The notes under the pieces were generated by a model, which was not told the origin of the DNA, made no database searches, and saw nothing but the letters and a program-made list of their open reading frames with translations. A stretch of 64,000 bases of DNA from Botryosphaeria dothidea (lineage: Eukaryota > Ascomycota > Dothideomycetes > Botryosphaeriales > Botryosphaeriaceae), in assembly GCA_011503125.2 (NCBI GenBank), contig WWBZ02000040.1:2728001-2792000 (forward strand), in the 5' to 3' direction. Shown here piece after piece: positions 33,501-44,857 of this stretch. The translations under genes were made by a program, and so were the position numbers. Within the stretch, counting starts at the first letter, position 1. Each line of letters begins with the position of its first letter.

Positions 33501-33585
33501 CTCGAAGAAGGAGCCGAGCAAGAAGCGTGCTAGGGATGGCCAGACTATGAGGCTGTGGGACGTCAACCCAGGGAACGGGGCTTAG
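30532..33585 (+). CDS. NUP84: nucleoporin NUP84/NUP107
   Basis: Two exons (30532-33190, 33242-33585) give 1000 residues. The short basic N-terminus (PRRKSRRGSHAS) is followed by an almost wholly alpha-helical protein with the family landmarks DDTGEPVAYQLDPDAPTRQ, ANRFAVDYLAEFGPTREESR and GNFRSASDDFIPKYKFLEP. The C-terminal part, EARQLLALRRIYLPEVIIAY, is the helix that contacts Nup133 in the Y-complex. This is a scaffold subunit of the nuclear pore outer ring. It is longer than yeast Nup84 (about 726) and similar to other filamentous fungal forms. The start is the first ATG after a pyrimidine-rich leader. Confidence 0.9.
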
Positions 33586-34039
33586 AAGGTAGAAGGCATT
33601 TTGATGGGAAGCCGGGTGTCGGAAACGTTCGCATAGGGACGGCAATCATGGATGTTCACAGATGGGGGCGTTTTAAATGCTGGGTGTTTAAAAAAGCGTG
33701 ACGCTTGCAGCGAGGCGTCTGGATTTGGATGAAGGTAACGAGCTACATGGCTCTTGTGTAGAGTAAATACAGGCTGCATCGAAAAGGAGAAGAGGTGCTG
33801 TTTTTTTTTCAAGCGGACCGTCCACACGGCAGTCAATCTTCATTGACAGCGACCAGGAGCCCATCCGCTTTAAATTTGAGGTTCTCGGTGGCCGTCACAG
33901 AGGGAGTATTGGTGGAAGTCTTTGGCACACTACGAATTAGCTTCCCATCTTCTTGGTCCGAATTCTTACGGGTATTGGTTCACAGGCTTTGCATTACATA
34001 TCATGAATTATAGGCTCGAGCGGTATTATCGTGACTTCC
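33586..34039. other. convergent 3' region, NUP84 / permease
   Basis: 454 bp, no gene seen. Confidence 0.5.
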
Positions 34040-35593
34040 TCACACCTTCCCTTCCACAAGCTCCTTATCCTTTTCGACCACGCTTCCCTCCTGCTTGTGG
34101 CCCGACTCACTGCCGGTTCCATCCACCACGCGAGTCTTGTCCACCCGCACCGTCCAGACAAGGAGCACAGTCGTCCACGCAGCGAGCGCGATCGAGGTAC
34201 CAATCATGGCCCACATGCCTCTCTGTCCAATTGTCAGCTGTCGTTCTCATTGCATTGGTGACTGGCAGTCCACTTACGGTAAACTTGGGCGCAAAGTCCG
34301 CCGAGTAGAACACGATGGCCCACCATGCGTTGAAGACGTTGCTCCCCATATTCATGGCCGCCACGACGACGGCCCGCAGCATGTCCTCCTCGTACCGCAG
34401 CGCGTCGTTGGCCCACGCGAAGAAGGTCGCCTGGCACGCGTACACGCTGCCGGCCCAGTAGTACGCGCCCATGACCGTCGAGGTGCTGTTGAAGTTGGCC
34501 AGGATCATGGCCGACGTCGCCACGCCCGTGATGCCGATCCAGTAGCCGACGAGGTAGCGCTTGCCGCCGAGGAAGTCGGTCAGGGTCGCCCAGAAGAGCG
34601 TGGAGATGATGCCGACGGCGGGGACGCCGGTCGGGTAGTCGTTGAGCTGGGCGACGGTGTAGGTGGCGGTCGGGTGCGCCTTGAGGTAGAGCGCGAGGAG
34701 GGTGTTGGTCGAGAAGGACTCGGTCTCGCCGGCGATGATCCACAGGACGACGAAGGCGTAGAAGTAGAAGGAGGTGAGAACGCGCTTGGCGAAGGCGAGG
34801 CTGAGGGGTGCGCGCTCGGGGACTTCGGGGACGCGCGCGATGGCCATGGCGCGCTCAGCGGCGGAGAGGTAGGGCGCCGTGGTCGTGCTGGGCGTGTTGG
34901 GGAAGAGGAGGAAGCCGTAGAGCGCGACGGGCAGCGTGATCAGGCCGTCGATGATGAAGAGCCAGCGCCAGCCCGACAGGCCGGCTTTGAGGTGGAGCGA
35001 CTTTTGGATGCCGGTTTGGATGAAGCCGCCGAACATGGTGCCTGCGAGGCCGGATGCTGTGAAGATGCCGCTGCGTTTTCCGAGTTCGCGTCCGGTGTAC
35101 CACGAGCCGAGAATGTAGTGAGTGCCGACGAAGGTGGTGGATTCGGCGATTCCTTGGAAGAATCGGATGGCCATGATATGCTCTGGCTTTTGGACGGAGG
35201 AGGTGACCATTGTCAACGCAGCCCAAACGATCATCATGGAGGGGAAGAAGACTCGAGGCGGAATGTAGTAGAGGGCGAGGTTGGAGGGAATTTGACCAAT
35301 GATGTAGCCGCATGTGAATATGGTGTTGATCTGAGTCAGTTGATTCCCCTTGAAATTGAGGTCTTCCTGCATTCCCGAAACGTAGGCATTGGTGAGGTTT
35401 GAGCGGTCGAGCTTGGAATTCGGTTAGTGCTTTAGCTATACATGAAGTAAGGAGGCCATCTTACGTAGTTGCAGAAGTAGCTCAAGCAGCAGAAAGTCAA
35501 GATGAAGAAATCGATCTTCTGGACCAATTTCCGTTCTTCTTTGCTGGCCTGCGATGGGCGAAAGTATGCCCGTATCCTGGCTAATGTGGCCAT
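34040..35593 (-). CDS. major facilitator superfamily permease, Dal5/allantoate (ACS) family
   Basis: Three exons (35593-35465, 35411-34278, 34222-34040) give 481 residues. Exon 1 encodes a cytoplasmic start and helix 1 (KIDFFILTFCCLSYFCNYLD). The LDRSNLTNAYVSGM motif after it is typical of the anion:cation symporter family. About 12 membrane helices follow, with GYIIGQIPSNLALYYIPPR, RFFQGIAESTTFVGTHY and the loop WYTGRELGKRSGIF. The C-terminal tail is hydrophilic and Lys/Glu-rich. Family members carry allantoate, ureidosuccinate, small peptides, nicotinate or similar anions across the plasma membrane; the substrate here is not defined. The divergently placed amidase makes a nitrogen-source role plausible. 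Confidence 0.88.
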
Positions 35594-36578
35594 GATTCCT
35601 CAGTACCGCGTCCCTTTCCTCACTATGCAAGGATAGAGTCGAGATCTTCTGGCAACTGGGACGGTGGCGATGTCGGCGGGAAAAATCGAAAATTCGGCAC
35701 CAGCATCCGCAAAATGTCAGGCCAGTCTCAGGGAAATAAATATAAATATAAAATCGGCGGCGGACGCGACAACAGAGGCTCTGCAGCGGATTCTGGCGAA
35801 GATTACCGGCCCATGAGGACCGATCAGATCTGATAGGGCGATAAGCAGCCGGGGTATGGACTGCGCGAAAGATAAAGCAGAGATGGGAGCGAGTCAGTTG
35901 CTCCACTCGCACAGATGCTCCCTGACGGTGCAGCTCGTCTCGATCAAGTCTTCGCTTTCTGTGCCTTGTTAGGAAGTTTCATCAGCATCGTCTGCGAGTG
36001 TCTTCTGCGAGGCGGAAGGAGGTCGACACTGGATTCTTGGGACACCCCGCCGCGGTCTCGGCCAGACCATGCCGCTGTGAGTGCGGAGACGGTCAATTTG
36101 AGGGCAAGCCACCGCAGCTACGACAGCGGCTTTCGGCTGATCGAGTCCCAAGCCCGCCTTGCCCTGATAACAATGCCGAAGCTCGTTTCAGGGATGACAG
36201 CTTGAGTAAGGGAAGAGGGACCGCAAAGCGCTTACCGAGTCGGGCAGGGGAGCGCAACAGGAGTGCGGAGGCGGAACAAGGTTCAACCTACCCTGATGTC
36301 GTCCGAGTCCTCACTTCTCACTCGATGCGATAAGAGGAAATGGCCCGAGTCTTCTCCACTCGACCGTCAGGTGGCTCCTCTTCACTCCTTTGTGTAACCG
36401 CGATGACGTCTTGCAAGCCTCTCCCGCTCGTCGGCTCTCGGGAGTTGGCCGAAGGAAGCCGATAGCGCGCCAAAGGTGGGACACCTGCCGGCCTCCTTCT
36501 GCCGCTACCTACGACACAAAAGAGCAAGTGTGAGTCCTCCCTTTGCAGAACCATACTGCCGCTTATCTTGTTAACGCC
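35594..36578. promoter_or_regulatory. divergent region, permease / amidase
   Basis: 985 bp between start codons pointing apart. No gene is seen. TGATAA occurs at about 35861 as the reverse complement (TTATC, seen in CTTATC) and again near 36169 (CTGATAA), both GATA-like sites expected under nitrogen control. The motif is short, so this is weak evidence. Confidence 0.35.
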
Positions 36579-38383
36579 ATGCCAGCCTGGGAGGAAATTG
36601 CCGCCAAAAAGCGCCAGGAGCTGCTCGACTCCATTCCCGAAGAATGGCGCGTCCCCGCAGACAAGCTGCCGCCCGATTCCCAGCTCGACGTCACCGGTTT
36701 CCCTGAGCAGTCGGGCTGGTTCACGCAAGAAGAACTTGAAATTACTGGCACCCCCGCTGCCCGATTGCTCGAAAAGCTCAAGAGTAGAGAATGGACGTCT
36801 GAAAAGGTCACCAGGGCTTTCTGCAAGAGAGCAGCTGCCGCACATCAATTGGTATAGCTTCCTTGGCTCTTTTTACTTGCCGCGCATTGTCCTAGCACGC
36901 TGGTCTGTACGTCTGTTACTGACACTGCGCCCCCCAGACGAACTGTCTTTCCGAAACCCTCTTCGACCTCGCCATCTCCACCGCTCGCTCTCGGGACGAG
37001 CACCTCGCAAAGACCGGGCAGCTCGTCGGTCCCTTCCACGGCCTCCCCATTTCCATAAAAGACAACTTCCACGTCGTGGGCAAGGATGCCACTCTGGGCT
37101 TCGCGGCATTGGCCAACAAGCCCGCCAGCTACAACAGCACTCTCGTCGACATGCTGCTGGCTGCCGGAGCTGTGCTGTACGTCAAGACGAACGTTCCGAC
37201 TGCCATGATGATTGCCGAGTCCGTCAACAACGTCTTCGGCCGCACCAAGAACCCGCGCAACCGTGCCTTGACGCCGGGAGGCAGCAGTGGAGGCGAGAGC
37301 GCGCTGATTGCCTTCGGTGGAAGTCCACTGGGCGTCGGCAGTGACATTGGTGGCTCGCTTCGTATTCCTGCGGCGTGCACCGGTATCTGGACGCTGAGGC
37401 CGAGCTTGGGTAGGTTCCCGACGCTGAAAACGCAGTCTGGTCTGGCGGGTCAGGAGGCTGTGGCCAGTGTTAACGGGCCGCTCGCGCCCTCATTGGAGAG
37501 TGTGGAGCTGTACTCGAAGACGGTCGTTGGGCTACAGCCTTGGTTACAAGATCCGAAGTGCATTCCAATTCCTTGGCGTCAGGTGCAAGTCCCGAAGAAG
37601 CTGAAGTTGGCGGTGCTTTGGCATGATGATGTTGTGATGCCCACACCTCCTGTGACGAGGGCATTAAAAGAGACAGTTGAGAAGTTGAAGAAGGCTGGTC
37701 ACGAGATTATTGAGTGGAGCAGCCAGGGAATGCATGCCCAAGCGGGAAGTCTAATTGTAAGATCCATTGTCCATAGTAGTTCGATGTTGCACTCTAGAAC
37801 TGACTTTCTACAGCAACGAATGTTTGTGGCCGATGGCGGCAAGTCTGTTCGAAAGCTTCTTGGCCCAACTGGCGAGCCCTTCCGCCCTGAAATGGCCGCC
37901 TACGCGGAAGCGAAGGAGGTCGGTGTCTACGACATGTGGCAGATACACCTCGAGCGCACAGACCTGCAGAAGCGCTATCTCGACCGATGGAATGTGGCTG
38001 AGCTGGATGGTATTATCTGCCCGACGTCTCCGTATGCAACGGTCGAGCATGGGAATTTCAAGTATGTCGGCTACACGTGTGTGTACAACTGCTTGGATTA
38101 CTCGGCAGTCTCGTTTCCAAGCGGTATCGCGGTTGATAAGACCGTGGATGAACTGTCTGCAGAGGATAAGTCGAGGGAACCTTTCAGCGATATTGATAAA
38201 GTGACTAGAGAAGACTGTAAGTGGAATGGCCAGAGGAAATCTGCCACTTCAATGTGCTGACACGCGACCACAGACAAGGCTGAGGCGGTGCAGGGCCAGC
38301 CGATCAGCCTGCAGATCGTGGCGCGAAGGCTGGAAGAAGAGAAGGTTTTGGGCATGGCCGAGAGGATTTTGGAAGCCCTGTGA
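36579..38383 (+). CDS. amidase-signature enzyme, acetamidase/general amidase type
   Basis: Four exons (36579-36851, 36938-37756, 37814-38216, 38274-38383) give 534 residues. The amidase-signature triad is complete: Lys in PISIKDNFHV, the cis-Ser in LTPGGSSGGESALIAFG, and the nucleophile in GSDIGGSLRIPAACTG. The N-terminal helical region (MPAWEEIAAKKRQELLDSIP) and the terminal segment QPISLQIVARRLEEEKVLGM match fungal AmdS-like enzymes. It should hydrolyse carboxamides to acid and ammonia, in the cytosol as no signal peptide is seen. The substrate cannot be told. It is divergent from the permease. Confidence 0.92.
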
Positions 38384-38765
38384 TTGGGGACCTGCTCAGC
38401 CACGTGATTCACAGGAGGCAGTGTCTACTGTGTAACGTCAAAATTTGCACATGGCGCGACGTGAGAGATACAATCTCAGATATTGGTACGTGCAATAGGC
38501 GACCTCCTCGAGAGCTCGACAGGCCATGTGCACCATTTACAGGAATACTAAAACGCATCCTGCCATTTTTGCTGAGCTCAGATTGCTTTTTGACGTCTCC
38601 CAGCCTTGTCGTATTGAGGACTGCCAGCTCAAGCCATGAGCTACTGCACCACTGCAGCCCCGTATAGGCTGTAAACATAGATAAAGGCTGCGCACAGTCT
38701 TGCCCTGGTCGGCTCGCCGACTTATCACCCAACTCTTTTTTTCTCATTTTGGTGCTGAAATCAGT
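38384..38765. other. intergenic, amidase 3' end / STAND gene promoter
   Basis: 382 bp, no gene seen. Confidence 0.5.
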
Positions 38766-41513
38766 ATGGATCCTACCAGCGCCATCGGACTGGCTGCCAG
38801 CATAGTTCAACTCACGTGTTTTGCAGGCGACCTTTTGTCCAAGACTCGCGAAATCAAAGATTCAGCGGACGGAGCACTGGTGGAGAACCAAGAGCTTGAA
38901 GCTGTCACTTCAAGTCTGCAAGAATTGAGCCGCGACCTTTCAGCTGGGAGTCGTAACCTCACGAAAGCCGACAAACAACTCAAGGCCCTGTGTGACGGCT
39001 GTCAGAGTGCCACAGATGACTTATTGGATGTCGTGCAAAAATTGAGAACTTCCAGTTCTCACAAGGGCTGGGAATCATTCCGACAAGCCGTTCTCACTGT
39101 GTGGAAAGAGAAGCAGGTGCGTTCTCTGACTGAACGCTTAGAGCGTTATCGAGGCCAGATAAACCTTGCACTTCTGGTCACTCTCAATGAGAGCATGGGG
39201 CGGCTGGGGTCTACTATCGCTGGTTCAACAAGCAACGTGAGACGGCGTAATTATGGGAATGTCAGTCCAGTCGATTGGATAGGTCATGGCAGAACACCAT
39301 CATCGACGAGGTTCGACAGAATCACTGGACGAAAAAAAACAAGCAAGACCTGGAGATGTTCTCGGCATGCTTTACTGAATCAGCTGGAGCCCATCGCGAC
39401 CACCTACATAAGCTTCGCATTGTCGAGAATCTTCGATTTACCGATATAGCGGACCGATACGAACACATAGAGGAAGCCCACCGGAGAACATTCGAATGGA
39501 TCTTCTCGGAGAATGGATGTCCACAAACCTCGGCAAATCAGCCAACTTCGGGCAACTGCGAGCATGTCCCAATTCATTTTCATTCCAACTTTGTGGAATG
39601 GTTGCACGGCCCCGAAAGCCTTTACTGGATCACCGGAAAGCCGGGATCGGGAAAATCTACTCTGATGAAATATGTCTACAACGACCAACGAACTCTTTCA
39701 CATTTGGAGAAATGGAGAGGCGATGATACTCTGATAATGGCTGGATTCTTTCTCTGGAATTCCGGGACCGTCATGCAGATGTCCAACATGGGCATTCTCA
39801 GAGCTCTACTCTACCAAGCGCTGAAGGATTCTCCGCATGATATATCCCGTGTGCTTCCAGAACGCTGTCGATATCTGGAGTTGTTCGGCGCCGACACCCG
39901 CTCTTGGTCCTTATCAGAACTGAAAAAAAGCATTCGAAATCCTCGTATCGGCGACAGGCACGAAGTTCTTTTTTGTCATTGATGGCCTTGACGAATTCGA
40001 TGGCGACTGTAAGGAACTTGCCACATGGATATGTGAAGCTTCCACGAGACCGAACGTCAAACTATGCGTGGCCAGTAGACCTTGGCTCGTTTTCGAAGAG
40101 GCATTCAGTGCCATACCGTCTCTGCGCGCTGAAGACCTGACAGCATCTGACATCAAGAAATTCACCATCGACAAGCTCCAAGCACATGAGATGTTTCGTA
40201 AGCTTCAAGAACTGGACCCAGGTGGCGCTCAGAAGCTCGTCACGGAGGTCAAGGAAAAAGCATCTGGCGTATTTCTCTGGGTTCGGCTTGTTGTGATGTC
40301 TCTACTGGAAGGGCTTAGAGATGGAGATACTATGACACATCCGCGAGAGAAGCTTCGTTAACTCCCACCAGATCTCGAGACCCTTTTCCGGGAAATACTC
40401 GATCAGCTCGAACCTCCCCACTTGCACGAAGCTTCGCGAATACTCAGGGTCGCACTTGCCACATCAGAAGAACCGATCAGTCTGCTAGCAATTTCTTTCG
40501 TAAATCAAAGTATCCAAGAGGCTTTCTCTTCTGAAATCAAAACAGAGAAAGACCCAGCGGACATTGCATTCCGTGCTGAATTGGCAAGGCGACGTCTAAG
40601 CAGCCGTTGTAAAGGTCTTCTCGAAGCACCGACTTTTCACGCCGATGGTGCAGACACCAAAGTACAATTTCTCCACAGAACGGTTCGAGATTTCATTCAA
40701 CGGGAGGATATCGAGGCTACTATCCACGGGGTCGAGAAAGATTTTGATCCGTATGAGGCTATCTGCACCTGCCAAATACTCAACCTCAAGACTCGTGGAC
40801 TCGACCCATCGCCTGAATTCACTGCAGCCTTCTACCAGGCTGCGGTGCTTTCCGAAAGCATACAGTCCACTGATGACGCCTTTAAGGCAGCTGTCGTCAT
40901 CGAGCTTAAGCGCATTAGTAATACCCTGCATGCCAACAGAATAGCTGTGAGATCTATTCCACAATCGAACCATGAGGGTCCAAGCTCACAAGCCCGTCCT
41001 TGGCTCGATGGGGGACTGCCATCCTTCGACAAGCACGGTTTTTTCAACTGGGCAATAGACCGTAACCTCTTCTCTTACATCCGCCAGACCGCGCCGAGCT
41101 ACTCTCTCAACACTTCCGACGTTTTCGACTGCCCTTTAATCCATGCCCTTGGGTTGGTACTCGAAACCAGTAATTCTGACAAATCTTTTGAACTTATAAA
41201 GATTCTGCTGGAAAACGGCGCAGACCCGAATTATCGCCCTGGAAAAGTCTCAGAATCTCCTTGGGGTTTCATTACAGGATTGTATGTAAACAGAAGAGAG
41301 GTCCCGTGGGAAATTCCTGACCATTATCCGGACCTTCTCGATTTGCTTAGTCGAAGTGGTGCTGATCCTCCGTTATATACCACGGGGCGTTCCAAACGTG
41401 AGATAATCACTCTGTGCAGGCGATTGCATGGAACAAAACGACCCCACTGGTATGATGGCCTCGTTTTCTGGTTAAGAGCCCTCCTGACCTGTCGATCTTC
41501 GACAGGTCTTTGA
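38766..41513 (+). pseudogene. fungal STAND (NACHT-type) NTPase gene, interrupted by a frameshift and a stop
   Basis: The N-terminus MDPTSAIGLAASIVQLTCFA with a helical region is the Helo-like/fungal-STAND N-terminal type. A 55-nt intron (39238-39292) probably leads to a second exon. That exon holds the P-loop YWITGKPGSGKSTLMKYVY and a Walker-B-like FFFVIDGLDEFDGD. Then comes a helical domain (ETLFREILDQLEPPHLHEAS, DUF7791-like) and one ankyrin-like unit, LIKILLENGADPNYRP. A run of seven A at about 39924-39930 puts the Walker B region one base out of frame with the P-loop. An in-frame TAA at 40359-40361 cuts the helical domain. Both sides keep family-like sequence. Such proteins act in fungal self/non-self recognition and cell death. 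It is a pseudogene unless the assembly is wrong. Confidence 0.75.
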
Positions 41514-41893
41514 ACTGGTGTGAATTACATCTCACCTTTCAGTTCAGCTCTTAGATATAGCTGTGGCGGAGGTGTGCCTTGGCGACTCAAGTTCTTTCAT
41601 CTGCACAACAATACAGGATTTTGGCTTGTATATACATATCTGGACAAGTGAATTTGATTCAAAGTAGATTTGGACAAACAATAAAGAACAACCACTGGAA
41701 TATCCATTCTGTGCAGCCAATTGTGGAACTTGGGTTCTCCAATTAATGCTACCGAAACGTTCTTTCTGGCGACTCGTACCCTCCTGAGTTGCCATTTCTC
41801 GCCGAAGAGGAGCACGCCAGCACCAGAACTCCAGACAAATGAGATATAAATTAACCGTAGAAACCGCTTGATATGAGGGCTCTCCCACCTCAA
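41514..41893. other. convergent 3' region, STAND gene / Zn2Cys6 gene
   Basis: 380 bp; A/T-richer than its neighbours, no gene seen. Confidence 0.5.
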
Positions 41894-44194
41894 CTACCCA
41901 TAAAAATGCCCGCCATACTGATGCTGCTGCTGCTGACCCCCCCACCACTCCCCCTCACCCTGCCCCTGACCTCCTTGCCCACCACCACCACCACCACCAC
42001 CACTACCACCGAACCCCACCCCCGCAAACGCATCCTCCTGCCTAAACATACCCTCCATCGTCATATACGCCAGCCCCTGGCCCCCCGTCGCGCTCTGCAC
42101 ACCCGGCGGCAGCGCCCGCGCGCTCGGCAGCATGACGGGCTCGTAGTAGGCCATGACGCGATTGCCCTCGGCGGGCAGGCGCGCCGCCGTGTCGGCGACG
42201 GTCTGGCAGGGCGACGCCGAGGGCGGCATGGCAGCGGCGTTGGCCGAGGCGGACTCGGTGAAGGTTGTGGGGAGGCCGACGACGTGGGCGACGCGGGTGG
42301 ATTCAGAGGGGAAGGGGGTTGTTGTTGTGGTGGTGTTTGTCGATGGCGGCAAGAACAGTGCGGCGGTGTCGAGGCGCGTCGAGGGGGGCTGTGCGTGCTG
42401 TGGGTTGTTATTGTGGTTTGCGGTGATGGCTCCGGCGGCGGATGCGGCGTGGTGCATGCCGGCCTCCTCGATTTGCATGATCGCGGTCGCGAGCTGGCTG
42501 GCACGGCGGGAGTCGATGGCGCCTTCGCGCTTGTTGCATTGGTCCAGCAGGGCGAGCGTCTGGCGGCGGATGGTGGGCTCGCGGCACTTGATGGCAGTGA
42601 AGTACAGGGGGCCGACGATTTCCGTGTCGAAGGAGAAGAAGGCGCCGCCGCCGGAGCAGGGCCCGGCGGTTGGGGAGGATGACGTGGAGGAGGAGTAGGA
42701 GGTCGAGGACGAGGTTCTGCGGCGCGACAGCAGCCTGGCGGAGAGAGCGTTAATCTGCTGGAACTCGGAGAGGAAGGCGTCGAAGGCGGTCTCCTTCAGA
42801 GAGAGGCAGCTGGATAGCCATATGTGTGCGACGAAGTAGAGCAGGCGCAGGATGATTAGGCTGTCCTCTTCGGCTTGCTTTGTCTGTGCGGTGATCTGGC
42901 TCTTGGGCCGTCTGGACAGCCGGCCCTCCAACTCGTCAAGTGCGCGATGCCACTCCGCAAGCCTCATCTCTAGTCGGACCTGTTCGAGTATCTCGGTCAT
43001 GGCAATGGTGCCCTGGTACTTCTTCTCCATGGTCGCCCACATGAAACGCAGCCCTGAATTCTGAATGTCGACGAGCGCATCTCTCGCCTCGTTCAGCGTC
43101 TTGAATGAAGTCCCGGTAGCAGCAGACGGCGATTCGCTGTTGTCCATGGAGAGAGGCCGAGAGCGGACGATGGGGGTGGGTTTTCCCAAAAGGGTGGATA
43201 CGACGCTGAGCCGGCAGAAGATGGGGGCTAAATTTTCGTTTACAAAATCCTCTTCCTTCCTCTGGTAGTCAGAGTAGCCCCTCTGCTTCTGTTTGGCCAC
43301 GTCAGCTTGCCAGGTGTTTAGGATGTTGAGGCCACTGAGGGTATGGGTCATTGCCATGTTTGTGTCGCCGCGCAGGAATTCTAGACACACGAAGAGGACG
43401 CACGTCAGCAATAGCGTGCGGCTCGGCTGGGGTCCACCGTATGCTTGCTCGGATAGGCGAGCGATGGCTTTGTTGTACTGCCTCAGCGTAAAGCGCCCTC
43501 GAGAGCCATCTGACATCTCAAGACCCCGAGCACACACCTCAGCCTGCTCGTGGGCCGAGCTGACGGCCATCAGGGCGTGCCGGACCGCGGGCTCACATTG
43601 CCCGAACTGTAGCACAAGGCGACTCCAGAAGGATGCATCGAAGTAGCTTGAGAGCTGGGGTGCAGTGCGCGAAAAGAAGAAGTCCAGAGCCCGTCCCTCC
43701 TCGGGCGTGTCGCTAGAGTCAAAGAGTTGCCGGGTGATGGGCACAAAAGTCGCGTTGGCCGACCGCCCTGAGGGGATAGCCCCCGGCTCGGCTGGCCGTC
43801 TTGGGCTCGTCGCGTAGCCAAAGCATATCCGGCCACTGCTGATGCACCTGTGAAGTGAAGAAGGATGAGCAGTTATTCAGGGGACGAGAAGAAGAACCGG
43901 TCGGAGCTCCCGGTTACGGATGGGGGTCCGAGGTTCACGCTCTTATTGTTTTTGCGATCCAGATGGCGGTGCTGATTCCGGGGAAGAACCGGCCTTACCT
44001 TTCGCACTCCGGCCTCTGCTCGTCGCACTTTACCCGTCGGTTTCTTGGCCAATAGGTCAGCTACTACATCAGGCATCCCCCAGGTTGACTAAACCGGAGC
44101 CCGAGGCAACTTACTTGCAGGTGATACAGCCCGTCCGGCTCTTAGCGTCACTGATACGGGTCCGTTTGAGTGGCGCCGCCTTGGTGCTTGCCAT
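41894..44194 (-). CDS. Zn2Cys6 transcription factor with fungal-specific middle domain
   Basis: Three exons (44194-44115, 44043-43999, 43847-41894) give 692 residues. The zinc cluster is split over all three exons: GCITCKNRRVKCDEQRPECE then RCISSGRICFGY, spacing C-x2-C-x6-C-x6-C-x2-C-x6-C, preceded by basic residues. The long middle region carries helical segments of the fungal-specific factor type (HALMAVSSAHEQ, LLLTCVLFVCLEFLRGDTN). The C-terminus is low-complexity: Thr, Ser and Asn runs, then a poly-Gly stretch and Gln/His near the end. It should bind CGG-type sites in the nucleus; its targets are unknown. The second intron is 151 nt. The chosen start gives a compact N-terminus, but the frame is open further upstream. 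Confidence 0.9.
41980..42010. repeat. ACC trinucleotide microsatellite (codes for poly-Gly)
   Basis: About ten ACC units inside the last exon of the Zn2Cys6 gene; on the coding strand they are GGT codons. Length variation between strains is expected. Confidence 0.85.
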
Positions 44195-44857
44195 TGATTG
44201 ACTGTCGTACGCGTCTCCGTGGCCCGTCCACAGATACGGGGCAAAGGGACGCAACGGAGTGGTGACCGTTGGGTGCTTGGAGAGGTTGCCTTTAGTTAAA
44301 CTGGAACGGCATGTGGAGGCTTCTTTCGGATTGCCACATTCAGCGTAGGCCTGGCCCTGATGTGCGGTCGCCGGGATCCCGTCGGTTGATGGTACCGTGC
44401 CATTAGATTCGGTTGGTGGCTGCGCTAAACGGTCTAGGACTCGAAAGTAAACTGGGCACGCTTCGTATCTTCCTTTTGCAAGCCAAAAACCAACGGGATC
44501 TTCATGCTCATTTTCTTGCTTGTAGAGGATGTTGCTGTCTCTACCCTCCCCCTGAATGAGTCGGAATGCTTCGTCTCTGCAACAGACTATGCCAGAGCCC
44601 CACCGAAGCCCAAGCCATTGCTGTTTTGCTGCTAACAGTAGCCGGTCCGAAACTAGCACCATCGACATCCTCGAGTTCCGCCAAACAATGCGCCTTATAC
44701 CAATGGATCGACGGAGAATGCTCGTGCTGCCTTCACGACCGAATTTCACTCCTCCACCCGCTGCAGGCTTCCTCAAAAATTGCCAAGAAGACGCCTCGAT
44801 TGCTGAATAGACTCCATCCAGTTCCCCACACCGACAAGCGACTTACAGGAAAGTCCA
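44195..44857. other. intergenic, Zn2Cys6 gene 5' side / F-box gene 3' end
   Basis: 663 bp between two same-strand genes. The minus strand is open in the frame of the Zn2Cys6 gene from 44776 to its ATG, without recognisable domains, so it is treated as 5' leader. Confidence 0.45.

Noticed and set aside
34095..35402. 435-codon plus-strand open frame
   Set aside because: Antisense shadow of the permease; no recognisable domain.
39238..39292. Third frame change in the STAND gene
   Set aside because: Explained by a normal 55-nt intron (GTGAGA..CAG) that keeps phase, so not counted as a lesion.
41980..42010. Short tandem array considered as a CRISPR or satellite
   Set aside because: A plain ACC microsatellite within coding sequence; no spacers.
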